This document shows positions 1 through 8,136 of a stretch of DNA of 26,274 nt, piece after piece. Position 1 is the stretch's first letter. Every line of letters begins with the position of its first letter. The DNA is from Proteiniphilum sp. UBA1403 (lineage in GTDB: Bacteria; Bacteroidota; Bacteroidia; Bacteroidales; Dysgonomonadaceae): positions 17,807-44,080 of the forward strand of contig DBQD01000066.1 of the NCBI GenBank assembly GCA_002305715.1. Direction: 5' to 3'. The position numbers and the translations under genes are program-made. The notes beneath the pieces were generated by a model. It ran no database searches and was not told the DNA's origin. It was given only the letters and a program-made list of their open reading frames with translations.

Positions 1-142
1 CCTTCCTCATTCCTTCCTCATTCCATCCTTATATCATCCTTATTTCGTCCTTATTAAAATATAAGCGAAATATAAGGGAAATATAAGGGATAACCAGTGT
101 ATGTCTCACGGAATATCCATGGAATATCCATGGAATATCTGA
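1..142. repeat. Three adjacent 11-bp tandem repeat arrays
   Basis: Seen directly. Bases 1-55 are five units of 11 bp (CCTTCCTCATT twice, then CCATCCTTATA, TCATCCTTATT, TCGTCCTTATT). Bases 57-89 are three units of AAATATAAGSG. Bases 110-142 are GGAATATCCAT twice plus a degenerate third unit. All three have the same 11-bp period although their units differ. The first and second arrays share an ATAAGG core in opposite orientation, so together they form an imperfect inverted repeat. The first array begins at base 1 and may continue outside the window. Eleven is not a multiple of three, so this is not a repeated peptide. The function is unknown. Confidence 0.85.
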
Positions 143-189
143 TCCGAAATTAATTTCCAATACAACGAGCAATTTTCTATGAGAAGCTA

Positions 190-234
190 CAAAAAAGAAT
201 AGGTTGCTCCTGGAAAAATCTTGGAACAACCTAT
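190..234 (-). terminator. Intrinsic terminator of the M48 peptidase gene
   Basis: On the minus strand, bases 234-223 (ATAGGTTGTTCC) pair with 210-199 (GGAGCAACCTAT) across a 12-nt loop, with one T-G wobble. A T-rich run follows (complement of the A-tract at 191-196). It lies about 50 bases after the stop codon of the minus-strand M48 gene. The pairing is better on the minus strand than on the plus strand, where the wobble becomes a C-A mismatch. Confidence 0.75.
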
Positions 235-282
235 CGATTTTGTATCTAGATGTTGAAAATGAATTACTCCATAATCAAATGA

Positions 283-1197
283 TCAGAAAGTCCACTCTTT
301 CGAGGTGTTGGCCTTTTGTGCTTCTGTGGGTATAAGTGATTTTGATTGAGAGGGAACCGCTGTTTTGTTCTGTACACCGGCTCCTTTGTAATACTGCATC
401 ACATTGGGCATGATCTTCTCGATATTGGCAATACGATTGTTGTCGGTGGGGTGGGTACTCAGAAATTCGGGTACCTGTGCGCCACCTCCACTCTGTGCCA
501 TCCTTGTCCAAAAGGGTATAGCAACCTGCGGATCGTAACCAGCCATCGCCATTACAATGAGGCCAATCTCATCGGCTTCATATTCCTGCTTGCGTGCATA
601 GGGCATCATAACCCCATATTGGGCTCCTAAACCGAAAACGGTTTGACCCAATTGCTGCATTGCTTGAGAATTGCCCAAGAGTCCCCCTGCAATTGCTCCA
701 CCATATTGTAAGGCTACCTGCTGACTGAGTCGCTCACTGGAGTGCTGGGCAATTACGTGGGCTATTTCGTGGCCAATTACAACAGCCAAAGCTTCTTCGG
801 TCTGTGTCACTGGTAGCAGTCCGGTGTAAATTACTACTTTTCCGCCAGGCATCGCAAACGCATTCACGCTTGAATCTTTCACAAGGTTGAATTCCCAAGA
901 GAAATTTTCCAATTCAGAGGCAAAACCACTGTTAGTGTAGAATGTCTCAACGGCGCTTGCAATGCGGGTACCAATGCGCGAAACCATTTGGGAGTTGGCA
1001 GTACCTTTTTCAACTGGAGCCGTGCGCATGAATTCCTGATACTGTTGCAAACTCAATGCAATGACTTCCTGGTTCGATACCAACAAGAGTTGCCTTCTTC
1101 CCGTAAAGGGTACACTTCCACATGAGTCGAAAAGCAAAACAGTGAAAATCAGTATGACCTTTAGGTAGATACTGGAGGATGAGATTATTTTTTTCAT
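283..1197 (-). CDS. M48 family metallopeptidase, predicted lipoprotein
   Basis: Encodes 304 residues. A hydrophobic N-terminal signal ends in FDSC, so Cys26 is the likely lipidated residue and the enzyme probably sits on the periplasmic side of a membrane. The zinc-binding motif HEIAH is at residues 143-147 with Glu144 as catalytic base. EYEADEIG (205-212) supplies the usual third-ligand region, and the STHPTDNNRI segment (about 247-256) is typical of M48 peptidases of the LoiP/YcaL/BepA type. Known family members degrade or help assemble outer-membrane proteins; that role is inference here. The lipobox is weak (Phe at -3), and no acidic surface-export signal follows the Cys. The gene is monocistronic, divergent from parC, and followed by a terminator. 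Confidence 0.9.
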   Translation of the reverse strand: MKKIISSSSIYLKVILIFTVLLFDSCGSVPFTGRRQLLLVSNQEVIALSLQQYQEFMRTAPVEKGTANSQMVSRIGTRIASAVETFYTNSGFASELENFSWEFNLVKDSSVNAFAMPGGKVVIYTGLLPVTQTEEALAVVIGHEIAHVIAQHSSERLSQQVALQYGGAIAGGLLGNSQAMQQLGQTVFGLGAQYGVMMPYARKQEYEADEIGLIVMAMAGYDPQVAIPFWTRMAQSGGGAQVPEFLSTHPTDNNRIANIEKIMPNVMQYYKGAGVQNKTAVPSQSKSLIPTEAQKANTSKEWTF

Positions 1198-1233
1198 AGA
1201 CTGTATATTTTATAGTCAATAATTAGTTTTATA

Positions 1234-1241
1234 CAAATGTA
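1234..1241 (-). promoter_or_regulatory. Candidate -7 box for the M48 gene
   Basis: The minus strand reads TACATTTG, matching the Bacteroidota TAnnTTTG -7 element, 37 bases before the ATG. I see no good TTTG -33 partner 19-21 bases further upstream, so this is a weak call. Confidence 0.35.
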
Positions 1242-1355
1242 ATGTATTTCCGGAATATTCTTTCTATTTACAGGCAATCTCCTTTAATTAGCAAAAAAGG
1301 GGAATTTTGTATCCGTTTTAATACTGCGTGATATAGGATGCTGTTTAAAAATCTT

Positions 1356-1386
1356 TTTGATTTAACCCTCAAATTTGCTATCTTTG
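1356..1386 (+). promoter_or_regulatory. Bacteroidota-type promoter of parC
   Basis: TTTG at 1356-1359 and TATCTTTG at 1379-1386 are separated by 19 bases, a full match to the Bacteroidota -33/-7 pattern. Transcription would start near 1392, giving a leader of about 95 nt. The leader contains a 20-bp-spaced direct repeat of ATTAGAAC (1397-1404 and 1417-1424) and a small hairpin (CGGTT 1436-1440 with AACCG 1448-1452). Confidence 0.7.
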
Positions 1387-1486
1387 AATGATTTTTATTA
1401 GAACAAATAGCCTCTAATTAGAACGAAAATGACTCCGGTTTTATTTTAACCGTTGGTATAACACGAGCATAGGATTAAACTGATAT

Positions 1487-4183
1487 ATGTCTGAAGATCA
1501 ATTAAACGACGACGAAATAAAAGAGATAAATGGGTTTGAAGAGGAAGAAACCGATTTGACATTCAAGTCGGGTTCAGGCTCTAAAATACCCGTGAAATTG
1601 GGAGAGGATAGTACACTAAACCTCTCTAAGATGTACCAGAACTGGTTCTTGGATTACGCCTCATACGTAATCCTGGAACGTGCCGTGCCGCATATTTCCG
1701 ATGGATTGAAGCCCGTACAGCGACGCATCTTGCATGCTATGAAGCGGTTAGATGATGGTCGCTACAACAAAGTAGCCAACCTCATTGGTAATACCATGCA
1801 GTATCATCCGCATGGCGATGCTTCCATTGGTGATGCGCTTGTTCAAATGGGACAGAAGGAATTACTCATCGATACACAGGGTAACTGGGGAAATATCCTA
1901 ACCGGTGATGGATCGGCTGCACCTCGTTATATTGAGGCCCGACTGACAAAATTTGCACTGGAGGTACTGTTTAATCCCAAAACAACCGAATGGAAACCAT
2001 CGTACGACGGAAGAAACAAGGAGCCGGTGACTCTTCCTGCCAAGTTCCCCTTACTGCTGGCACAGGGTGCGGAAGGTATTGCAGTAGGTCTCTCCTCAAA
2101 AATACTTCCTCATAACTTCAATGAGCTGTGCGATGCATCGATTGCTTACCTCGAGGATAAACAATTTGCACTCTATCCTGATTTTCAGACGGGTGGATTT
2201 ATCGACGTTGAGAAATACAACGATGGGGAGCGAGGTGGTTCGGTGAAAGTACGTGCTACCATTACAAAGCTGGATAATAAAACACTTATAATCAAAGATG
2301 TACCCTATGGAAGAACTACTGCTAATGTGGTCGATTCAATCCTGAAGGCAAACGAAAAGGGGAAAATAAAAATCAAAAAAGTTGACGACATCACGGCACA
2401 GAATGTGGAAATACATGTTCAGCTTGCACCGGGTGTCTCTTCAGACAAAACCATCGATGCGCTCTATGCCTTTACTGACTGCGAGATCAGCATCTCTCCC
2501 AACTGTTGTGTGATCGACAACAACAAACCGCACTTCCTGACTGTAAGCGATGTACTACGCACCTCAGTTGACAATACCAAGGAACTCCTCCGCAAGGAAT
2601 TGGAAATTGAACGGAATGAAAAGCAGGAGGCGCTGCAATTTGCGACACTCGAAAAGATCTTCATCGAAGAGCGCATATACAAGGATAAAGAGTTTGAGAA
2701 CGCCAAAAATATGGATGCCGCCGTGCAACATATTGAGAAACGACTAGAACCGTTTAAAGAGTCATTTATCCGTGAGATCAACCGCGATGATATCCTGAAG
2801 CTCATGGAGATAAAGATGGCGCGTATTCTTAAGTTCAATTCAGATAAGGCGAATGATATCATTGCCAAACTACTTGAGGAGATTGATGAAATTACACACA
2901 ACCTCAATAATCTGGTCGATTATACCATATCATGGTACCTCATGCTCAAGGAAAAATATGGAAAGAACTTCCCCCGCAAGACAGAAATCAGAAGCTTTGA
3001 GAATATTGAGGCCACAAAAGTGGCTGAAGCTAACGAGAAGCTTTATGTGAACAGAGAGGAAGGATTCATTGGCACCGGTTTGAAACGTGATGAGTTTGTC
3101 TGCAACTGTTCCGATATTGACGATATCATTGTCTTCTTTAAGGACGGAAAATACAAGGTGGTTAAAGTGAGCGAAAAAATGTTCGTCGGCAAAAATATCC
3201 TCTATGCCAACGTCTTCAAGAAGAACGACTCGCGTACCATCTACAACGTAATTTATCGTGATGGGAGATCTGGTCCTCACTACATAAAACGTTTCCCGGT
3301 TACAGGTGTTACACGCGATAAAGAGTATGACGTGACTAAGGGGGCGCCTGGGTCTCGTATAGCCTATTTCAGCGCAAACCCGAACGGTGAGGCGGAGTCG
3401 GTTAAGGTAATCTTGAAGCCAAAGCCTCGACTGCGTATTTTACAGTTTGAGAAGGACTTTAGCGAAATAGAAATCAAGGGTCGTGGTGCTATGGGTAACA
3501 TCCTTACTAAAGCCGACGTGCACCGTATTCTATTAAAGCAAAAGGGGCTCTCCACGCTGGGAGGTAGAAAGGTCTGGTTCGATCCGGATGTGCTTCGCCT
3601 CAACTACGAAGGAGATGGAAAGTATCTTGGTGAGTTTCAGGGCGACGATATGATTTTGGTGACAACATGGAGCGGTGAGTTCCATACTTGTAATTTTGAT
3701 CTGACCAATCACTTCCCATCTGACATTCTCACTATAGAGAAATTCAATGAAAGTAAAGTGTGGTCGGCTGCTCTCTTTGATGCAGAACAGGGATTTGCCT
3801 ATTTGAAACGATTTACCTTCGAAGTGTCAGAGAAACCGTTAAATTTCTTGGGTGAAAACCCCGATTCGAAATTATTTTTGTTAACCGATGTTGTTTTTCC
3901 ACGCGTAAAGGTTATCTTTGGCGGTAATGATGATTTCAGAGAGCCACTGGAGATCGATGTGGAGGAATTCATCGGTGTGAAAAGTTTCCGAGCAAAAGGA
4001 AAGAGAATCTCGAACTTCGAGGTGAAAACAGTGGAAGAGCTTGAACCGCTGAGATTCCCAGAACCAGAGCCGGAGCAACAAAAAACAATGACGGTTCAAA
4101 TTGACGATGATAACGGTGATACGCCGATCTCGAATTCCGATTTGCTGGACGAGATCACGGGGCAAATGAAATTATTTGATTGA
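1487..4183 (+). CDS. parC: DNA topoisomerase IV subunit A (ParC type)
   Basis: Encodes 898 residues of a type IIA topoisomerase A subunit, which breaks and rejoins DNA and, with ParE, decatenates daughter chromosomes. The breakage-reunion domain starts near residue 45 (YQNWFLDYASYVILERAVPH). The active-site pair Arg147-Tyr148 is in AAPRYIEARL. The quinolone-region segment HPHGDASIGDALV is at 107-119. A coiled-coil arm spans roughly 375-480 and a beta-pinwheel-like C-terminal domain begins near 540. The classical GyrA box is not visible, and the acidic N-terminal extension of about 40 residues and the GQMKLFD end fit a Bacteroidota ParC rather than GyrA. No parE gene is in the window. Ala112 occupies the position of the quinolone-contact Ser of E. 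coli GyrA Ser83, while Asp116 keeps the acidic position. The start ATG has no Shine-Dalgarno, as is usual in this phylum. Confidence 0.92.
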   Translation: MSEDQLNDDEIKEINGFEEEETDLTFKSGSGSKIPVKLGEDSTLNLSKMYQNWFLDYASYVILERAVPHISDGLKPVQRRILHAMKRLDDGRYNKVANLIGNTMQYHPHGDASIGDALVQMGQKELLIDTQGNWGNILTGDGSAAPRYIEARLTKFALEVLFNPKTTEWKPSYDGRNKEPVTLPAKFPLLLAQGAEGIAVGLSSKILPHNFNELCDASIAYLEDKQFALYPDFQTGGFIDVEKYNDGERGGSVKVRATITKLDNKTLIIKDVPYGRTTANVVDSILKANEKGKIKIKKVDDITAQNVEIHVQLAPGVSSDKTIDALYAFTDCEISISPNCCVIDNNKPHFLTVSDVLRTSVDNTKELLRKELEIERNEKQEALQFATLEKIFIEERIYKDKEFENAKNMDAAVQHIEKRLEPFKESFIREINRDDILKLMEIKMARILKFNSDKANDIIAKLLEEIDEITHNLNNLVDYTISWYLMLKEKYGKNFPRKTEIRSFENIEATKVAEANEKLYVNREEGFIGTGLKRDEFVCNCSDIDDIIVFFKDGKYKVVKVSEKMFVGKNILYANVFKKNDSRTIYNVIYRDGRSGPHYIKRFPVTGVTRDKEYDVTKGAPGSRIAYFSANPNGEAESVKVILKPKPRLRILQFEKDFSEIEIKGRGAMGNILTKADVHRILLKQKGLSTLGGRKVWFDPDVLRLNYEGDGKYLGEFQGDDMILVTTWSGEFHTCNFDLTNHFPSDILTIEKFNESKVWSAALFDAEQGFAYLKRFTFEVSEKPLNFLGENPDSKLFLLTDVVFPRVKVIFGGNDDFREPLEIDVEEFIGVKSFRAKGKRISNFEVKTVEELEPLRFPEPEPEQQKTMTVQIDDDNGDTPISNSDLLDEITGQMKLFD

Positions 4184-4203
4184 CGTATTCAAAATAAAAT
4201 CGC

Positions 4204-5046
4204 ATGAAAAGGGCAGCAACATTGATTATCGTATGGAGCAGTATTTTCTGCGGTTTGTTTTCTCAAAAGTCACTCGATTTGGAGGGTGTAACCCCGGTGA
4301 ATCATGCTACTTTGGTGGGGATAGGAAAAGCTTATCTGTACGATACATATTTGTCGCCTCTTACATATAGTGGTACCAACATATCTATTTTGCATGACCG
4401 ATTGAGGGGGTCCTCCTATCTTTCAGGGATGCTGTTGTGGCAGCAGCAATTCAAGATTCAAATTGCCCTCACAAAAAATCCCACCGCTTCGGCATCGGAG
4501 TATTATGGTGATATCGGCTATAACTTAACAGCGCTATACCCTATGATACAGACATCTCGTTTTAGGTTACTGGGTGGTGCTGGTTTGGAAGCATCGCTGG
4601 GCGGTATATACAATGTTCGTAATTCCAATAATCCCGGTTCATTGAAGGTCTCTACAAACCTTAATCTCTCAGCAATGGCCAGTTACAAATTACCCTGGTC
4701 AACGTTGCGCTGGCAAATATTTACTCCATTTGCAGGAATGTTTTTCTCACCGGAGTATGGGCATTCTTACTACGAGATTTTTATGCTTGGAAACGACAAA
4801 GGGACCATCCATTTTGGGTCATTCCACAACCAACTATCGTTTCGAAACTATTTCACGGTAGATATTCCTGTTAAGAAGCTTACAATACGTACTGGTTATT
4901 TGGGTGATTATTACCGAACAGAGGTGAATGATTTAACAACAGAAATTATTGTACATCAGTTTATGTTGGGTCTGGCGTTTGAGTCGATCAACTTTGGGGG
5001 CAAGGAGGTTCGCCGCAAACTTCCCTTGAAGAGCAGTTATTATTAA
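4204..5046 (+). CDS. DUF3316-like exported protein
   Basis: Encodes 280 residues with an N-terminal signal peptide (hydrophobic residues about 4-20). The mature part is rich in aromatic, Ser, Gly and alternating hydrophobic residues, as in small outer-membrane beta-barrels or periplasmic beta proteins. The segment VGIGKAYLYDTYLSPLTYSG and the overall plan resemble the Bacteroidota DUF3316 family, which has no established function; the match is from memory and moderate. The gene starts 20 bases after parC with no terminator between them, so it is probably cotranscribed, but a functional link with topoisomerase IV is not evident. The protein ends in a basic, Ser/Tyr-rich tail. Confidence 0.8.
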   Translation: MKRAATLIIVWSSIFCGLFSQKSLDLEGVTPVNHATLVGIGKAYLYDTYLSPLTYSGTNISILHDRLRGSSYLSGMLLWQQQFKIQIALTKNPTASASEYYGDIGYNLTALYPMIQTSRFRLLGGAGLEASLGGIYNVRNSNNPGSLKVSTNLNLSAMASYKLPWSTLRWQIFTPFAGMFFSPEYGHSYYEIFMLGNDKGTIHFGSFHNQLSFRNYFTVDIPVKKLTIRTGYLGDYYRTEVNDLTTEIIVHQFMLGLAFESINFGGKEVRRKLPLKSSYY

Positions 5047-5086
5047 TTGAATGAAAGGATAGGAAAAGTTAATCAAATTATATAGG

Positions 5087-5133
5087 TTGTGCACAAATCG
5101 CAACTAGCAATTCTGTACGTTTTTTTTTATAAT
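5087..5133. other. Palindrome, T9 tract and TATAAT before the C-S lyase gene
   Basis: TTGTGCACAA (5087-5096) is a perfect 10-bp palindrome. A run of nine T (5120-5128) runs directly into TATAAT (5128-5133), 14 bases before the C-S lyase start codon at 5148. TATAAT is the classical -10 hexamer and not the Bacteroidota -7 form, and no suitably spaced -35 is visible. The palindrome could be an operator. Only the sequence patterns are certain. Confidence 0.3.
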
Positions 5134-5147
5134 ACACAATTGATATT

Positions 5148-6320
5148 ATGAAGTTTAATTTCGACGAATGGGTCGATCGATCACATACAAACAGTGTTAA
5201 GCTGGATAGATTGAAGACACTCTATGGCGAGGATGACTTGATACCTCTTTGGGTGGCAGATACCGATTTCAAGTCGCCCCCAGCTGTAATTGAAGCATTG
5301 AGGAAAAGAGTGGAACATGGTGTATTTGGCTATACCACTCCTCCCGAAAATTATTTTACATCCATTGCCAAATGGCTGAAAAAGAGACACAATTGGATCG
5401 TACAGCCTGAGCATATTAACTTTGTGCCGGGTATAGTTAAGGGTATTGCTTTTGCCCTCGATGTTTTTACACAGGAGGGTGATGGTGTCATTATACAACC
5501 GCCTGTTTATCATCCTTTCCGGTTGGTGCCGAATGCTCTGAAACGGAAGGTGATCAACAATCCGTTGATTCTGGAGAATGGGCGCTATAAGATGGATTTT
5601 GCAGGTTTGAGAGAGATCGTATCAACACAGCCATGCAAATTACTAATCCTTTGCAATCCGCATAATCCGGGGGGAAGGGTATGGAGCGTGGAGGAATTGA
5701 AGGAGCTGGCGGAGATTTGCCATACACACGGATTAATGGTGATTTCCGATGAAATTCATGCCGACATGGCATTGCCGGGTTTCAAACATGTGCCATTTGC
5801 TGCGGTATCTCCTCAAGCTGAAGAGATTAGCCTTACCTTGATGGCGCCAAGTAAAACATTCAATATAGCCGGCATTGTCAGTTCGTTTGCCGTGATTCCA
5901 AATAAGGAGATAAGGAAACAATATGTGGGTTACCTGGAACCGCGTGAACTTTCACAGGGAACCATCTTTGCTTATTCGGCTACACTTGCCGCCTATGAAG
6001 AGGGGGGAGAGTGGCTGGAACAGATGAATGAATATGTGAAAGGAAATGTCGATTTTGTGGATAACTACCTCAAAGAGAACATCCCTCAGATAAAGGCCAT
6101 GTTGCCGGAAGCATCTTTCCTGGTGTGGTTAGATTGTCGTGAGTTAAGCCTCACACAAGTGGAACTGGTGGAACTTTTTGTGAAAAAAGCGCATCTTGCC
6201 TTAAACGATGGCTCCATATTTGGACAAGGTGGTGAAGGCTTTATGCGACTAAATGTAGGTACACAACGGAGAGTATTGGAACAGGCTCTTAATAATCTTA
6301 AAAATGCACTGTGTGGGTAA
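5148..6320 (+). CDS. MalY/PatB-type PLP-dependent C-S lyase
   Basis: Encodes 390 residues of a fold-type I pyridoxal-phosphate enzyme of the cystathionine beta-lyase MalY/PatB group, which cleaves cystathionine or other cysteine S-conjugates to pyruvate, ammonia and a thiol. The N-terminus (FNFDEWVDRSHTNSVKLD) and LIPLWVADTDFKSPP (about 31-45) are typical of this group. The cofactor site shows Tyr121 in PPVYHPF, PHNPGGRVW (171-179), SDEIHADM (200-207) and the Schiff-base Lys236 in MAPSKTFNIAG. The length is normal. It could alternatively be annotated as a generic class I/II aminotransferase, but the motifs favour the C-S lyase. It is followed by a 73-base gap without a visible terminator. Confidence 0.9.
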   Translation: MKFNFDEWVDRSHTNSVKLDRLKTLYGEDDLIPLWVADTDFKSPPAVIEALRKRVEHGVFGYTTPPENYFTSIAKWLKKRHNWIVQPEHINFVPGIVKGIAFALDVFTQEGDGVIIQPPVYHPFRLVPNALKRKVINNPLILENGRYKMDFAGLREIVSTQPCKLLILCNPHNPGGRVWSVEELKELAEICHTHGLMVISDEIHADMALPGFKHVPFAAVSPQAEEISLTLMAPSKTFNIAGIVSSFAVIPNKEIRKQYVGYLEPRELSQGTIFAYSATLAAYEEGGEWLEQMNEYVKGNVDFVDNYLKENIPQIKAMLPEASFLVWLDCRELSLTQVELVELFVKKAHLALNDGSIFGQGGEGFMRLNVGTQRRVLEQALNNLKNALCG

Positions 6321-6393
6321 ACTTCATCCCTTTTGGATTGTTTAAATAAGTTGAGTCGAAACGAAAAATATAAATATAACTAAAGTTTAGAGA

Positions 6394-7008
6394 ATGAAAA
6401 TTAGCGACAACAAATATGTAACCCTAACATACGATCTGCATGTGGGTGAAGGCGAAGAACTTGAATTGATGGAGCAGGCAACTGCCGAGAGACCCATGGA
6501 ATTCATTTATGGCACAAACTCCATGCTTGAAGCATTTGAAAAAGAAATTGATGGCCTCTCTGCTGGGGATGCTTTCTCCTTTTCAATCTCACCGGAGGAT
6601 GCTTATGGAGAATATGACGAGAATAGGATCATAGAACTACCAAAAAGTATTTTTGAAGTCGATGGAAAGATAGATGAAGAAATGCTTTTTGAAGGCAATA
6701 CACTGCCCATGATGGATTCATCGGGAAATAGATTGGTTGGCTCGGTAGTCTCCATTGGTGAAAATGAGGTGACTATGGACTTCAATCATCCCTTAGCAGG
6801 TGAGATCATGCACTTCTCGGGATCGATCGTTGATGTGCGCGAAGCGACTGTAGAAGAGATTGCAGCGCTGTTCAGCAGTGGCGGTTGTGGCTGTGGCTGT
6901 GGATCAGGCAGTTGTGGTTCATGTGGCGACGAAGCGAAAGGCGGACAAGGCGGTAGCTGCGGATGTGGATCCGGTGGCGGCGGTTGCGGTTCGGGATGTA
7001 ATTGTTAG
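6394..7008 (+). CDS. SlyD-like FKBP prolyl isomerase with Cys/Gly metal-binding tail
   Basis: Encodes 204 residues. Residues 1-70 and 131-150 form the FKBP-type peptidyl-prolyl isomerase core, with ISPEDAYGEYDE (65-76) leading into the chaperone-like insert-in-flap domain (about 72-130) and the canonical NHPLAG at 131-136. The protein is therefore a cytosolic isomerase/chaperone of the SlyD type. After residue 160 comes a low-complexity tail with ten cysteines (165, 167, 169, 174, 177, 189, 191, 198, 202, 204) separated mainly by Gly and Ser, ending in CNC. E. coli SlyD uses a His-rich tail for nickel; this tail has no His at all, so a thiophilic or Fe/Zn/Cu-type ligand set is more likely. 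That is inference. No RBS is visible. Confidence 0.88.
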   Translation: MKISDNKYVTLTYDLHVGEGEELELMEQATAERPMEFIYGTNSMLEAFEKEIDGLSAGDAFSFSISPEDAYGEYDENRIIELPKSIFEVDGKIDEEMLFEGNTLPMMDSSGNRLVGSVVSIGENEVTMDFNHPLAGEIMHFSGSIVDVREATVEEIAALFSSGGCGCGCGSGSCGSCGDEAKGGQGGSCGCGSGGGGCGSGCNC

Positions 7009-7045
7009 AGAGTATGATATTTGCACGGGAAACCGGTATTTGAGC

Positions 7046-8110
7046 ATGAATACATTTGGAACTATTTATAGACTTACTTCATTTGGTGAGTCGCACGGTG
7101 CTGCTGTGGGAGGGGTAATAGATGGTTGCCCTCCCGGATTGGAGATAGATATTGATTTTATACAGTCGGAGTTGGATAGACGTCGGCCGGGACAGTCACG
7201 CATCACGACACCACGAAAAGAGTCGGATAAGGTGGAACTACTCTCGGGGATATTCGAAGGAAAGACAACCGGGGCACCCATTGGATTCATTGTGCGGAAC
7301 GAAAACCATCAGTCGTCGGACTACGATAACCTGAAGGGTGTATTTCGTCCTTCTCATGCCGATTTCACCTATCAACAAAAGTATGGAATCCGAGATCACC
7401 GGGGCGGAGGGCGTTCTTCTGCACGGGAAACAATTTCTCGTATAGTTGGCGGTGCTATTGCAAGGCTGTGGCTTCGTCAACAGCAGATTACCATACAGGC
7501 GTATACATCGCAGGTGGGTGATATTGCACTGGAGAACGATTACACCAAATATGATCTTTCTCTCACGGAGGAGAATATGGTGCGTTGTCCCGATCCGGAG
7601 GTTGCCCAACGAATGGTTACGTTGATTAACAATGTACGTATTCAGGGTGATAGTATTGGTGGTGTCATAACATGTGTCATTAAAGGTACTCCTGTGGGAC
7701 TTGGTGAGCCTGTTTTCGGAAAACTACATGCTGCACTGGGTTCTGCTATGCTGAGCATAAATGCGGCTAAGGGATTCGATTATGGCATGGGCTTTAATGT
7801 GACAAAACGGGGTTCGGAATTGAATGATCCGTTTTATAACGATAAAGGGGTGATACGAACACGTACCAATCATTCGGGAGGTATTCAGGCTGGAATCTCA
7901 AACGGACAGGATATCTATTTCCGTGTTGCTTTCAAACCGGTTTCGACCATTCTCTCAGAGCAAGAAACGGTAGATATTCATGGTGAAGATACCACCATCA
8001 AAGCTAGGGGTAGGCACGATCCGTGTGTGTTACCGCGCGCCGTACCCATAGTTGAAGCAATGGCTGCCATGACACTCATGGATTATGCGTTGTTGGCAAA
8101 AACAAAATAA
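7046..8110 (+). CDS. aroC: Chorismate synthase
   Basis: Encodes 354 residues and catalyses the last shikimate-pathway step, converting 5-enolpyruvylshikimate 3-phosphate to chorismate with reduced FMN. The start ATG at 7046 gives the canonical N-terminus MNTFGTIYRLTSFGESHG with His17. RRRPGQSRITTPRKESD (46-62), the DHRGGGRSSARET segment and the C-terminal RGRHDPCVLPRA are all standard, and the length is normal. The open frame runs upstream to 6860, but that part is only the shifted frame of the SlyD tail codons, so the longer start is rejected. It lies 37 bases after the slyD-like gene and is possibly cotranscribed with it and with the following DUF1460 gene. Confidence 0.96.
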   Translation: MNTFGTIYRLTSFGESHGAAVGGVIDGCPPGLEIDIDFIQSELDRRRPGQSRITTPRKESDKVELLSGIFEGKTTGAPIGFIVRNENHQSSDYDNLKGVFRPSHADFTYQQKYGIRDHRGGGRSSARETISRIVGGAIARLWLRQQQITIQAYTSQVGDIALENDYTKYDLSLTEENMVRCPDPEVAQRMVTLINNVRIQGDSIGGVITCVIKGTPVGLGEPVFGKLHAALGSAMLSINAAKGFDYGMGFNVTKRGSELNDPFYNDKGVIRTRTNHSGGIQAGISNGQDIYFRVAFKPVSTILSEQETVDIHGEDTTIKARGRHDPCVLPRAVPIVEAMAAMTLMDYALLAKTK

Positions 8111-8136
8111 CTGAAACTCCTTTATTGCAAGATTTT

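Noticed and set aside
1..142. CRISPR array
   Set aside because: The units are 11 bp and contiguous, with no spacers and no cas genes nearby.
29..229. Minus-strand frame of 66 codons over the repeat arrays
   Set aside because: It runs through non-coding 11-bp repeats and the terminator of the M48 gene, has no recognisable domain and no start signal.
2464..2907. Long minus-strand frame within parC (147 codons)
   Set aside because: It lies fully within a well-conserved coding region; the Ser/Ile-rich translation is typical of a shadow frame.
6860..7045. Upstream extension of the aroC frame, adding 62 residues rich in Ala/Val/Asp
   Set aside because: It is the shifted-frame reading of the repetitive SlyD tail codons; the conserved chorismate synthase N-terminus begins at ATG 7046.
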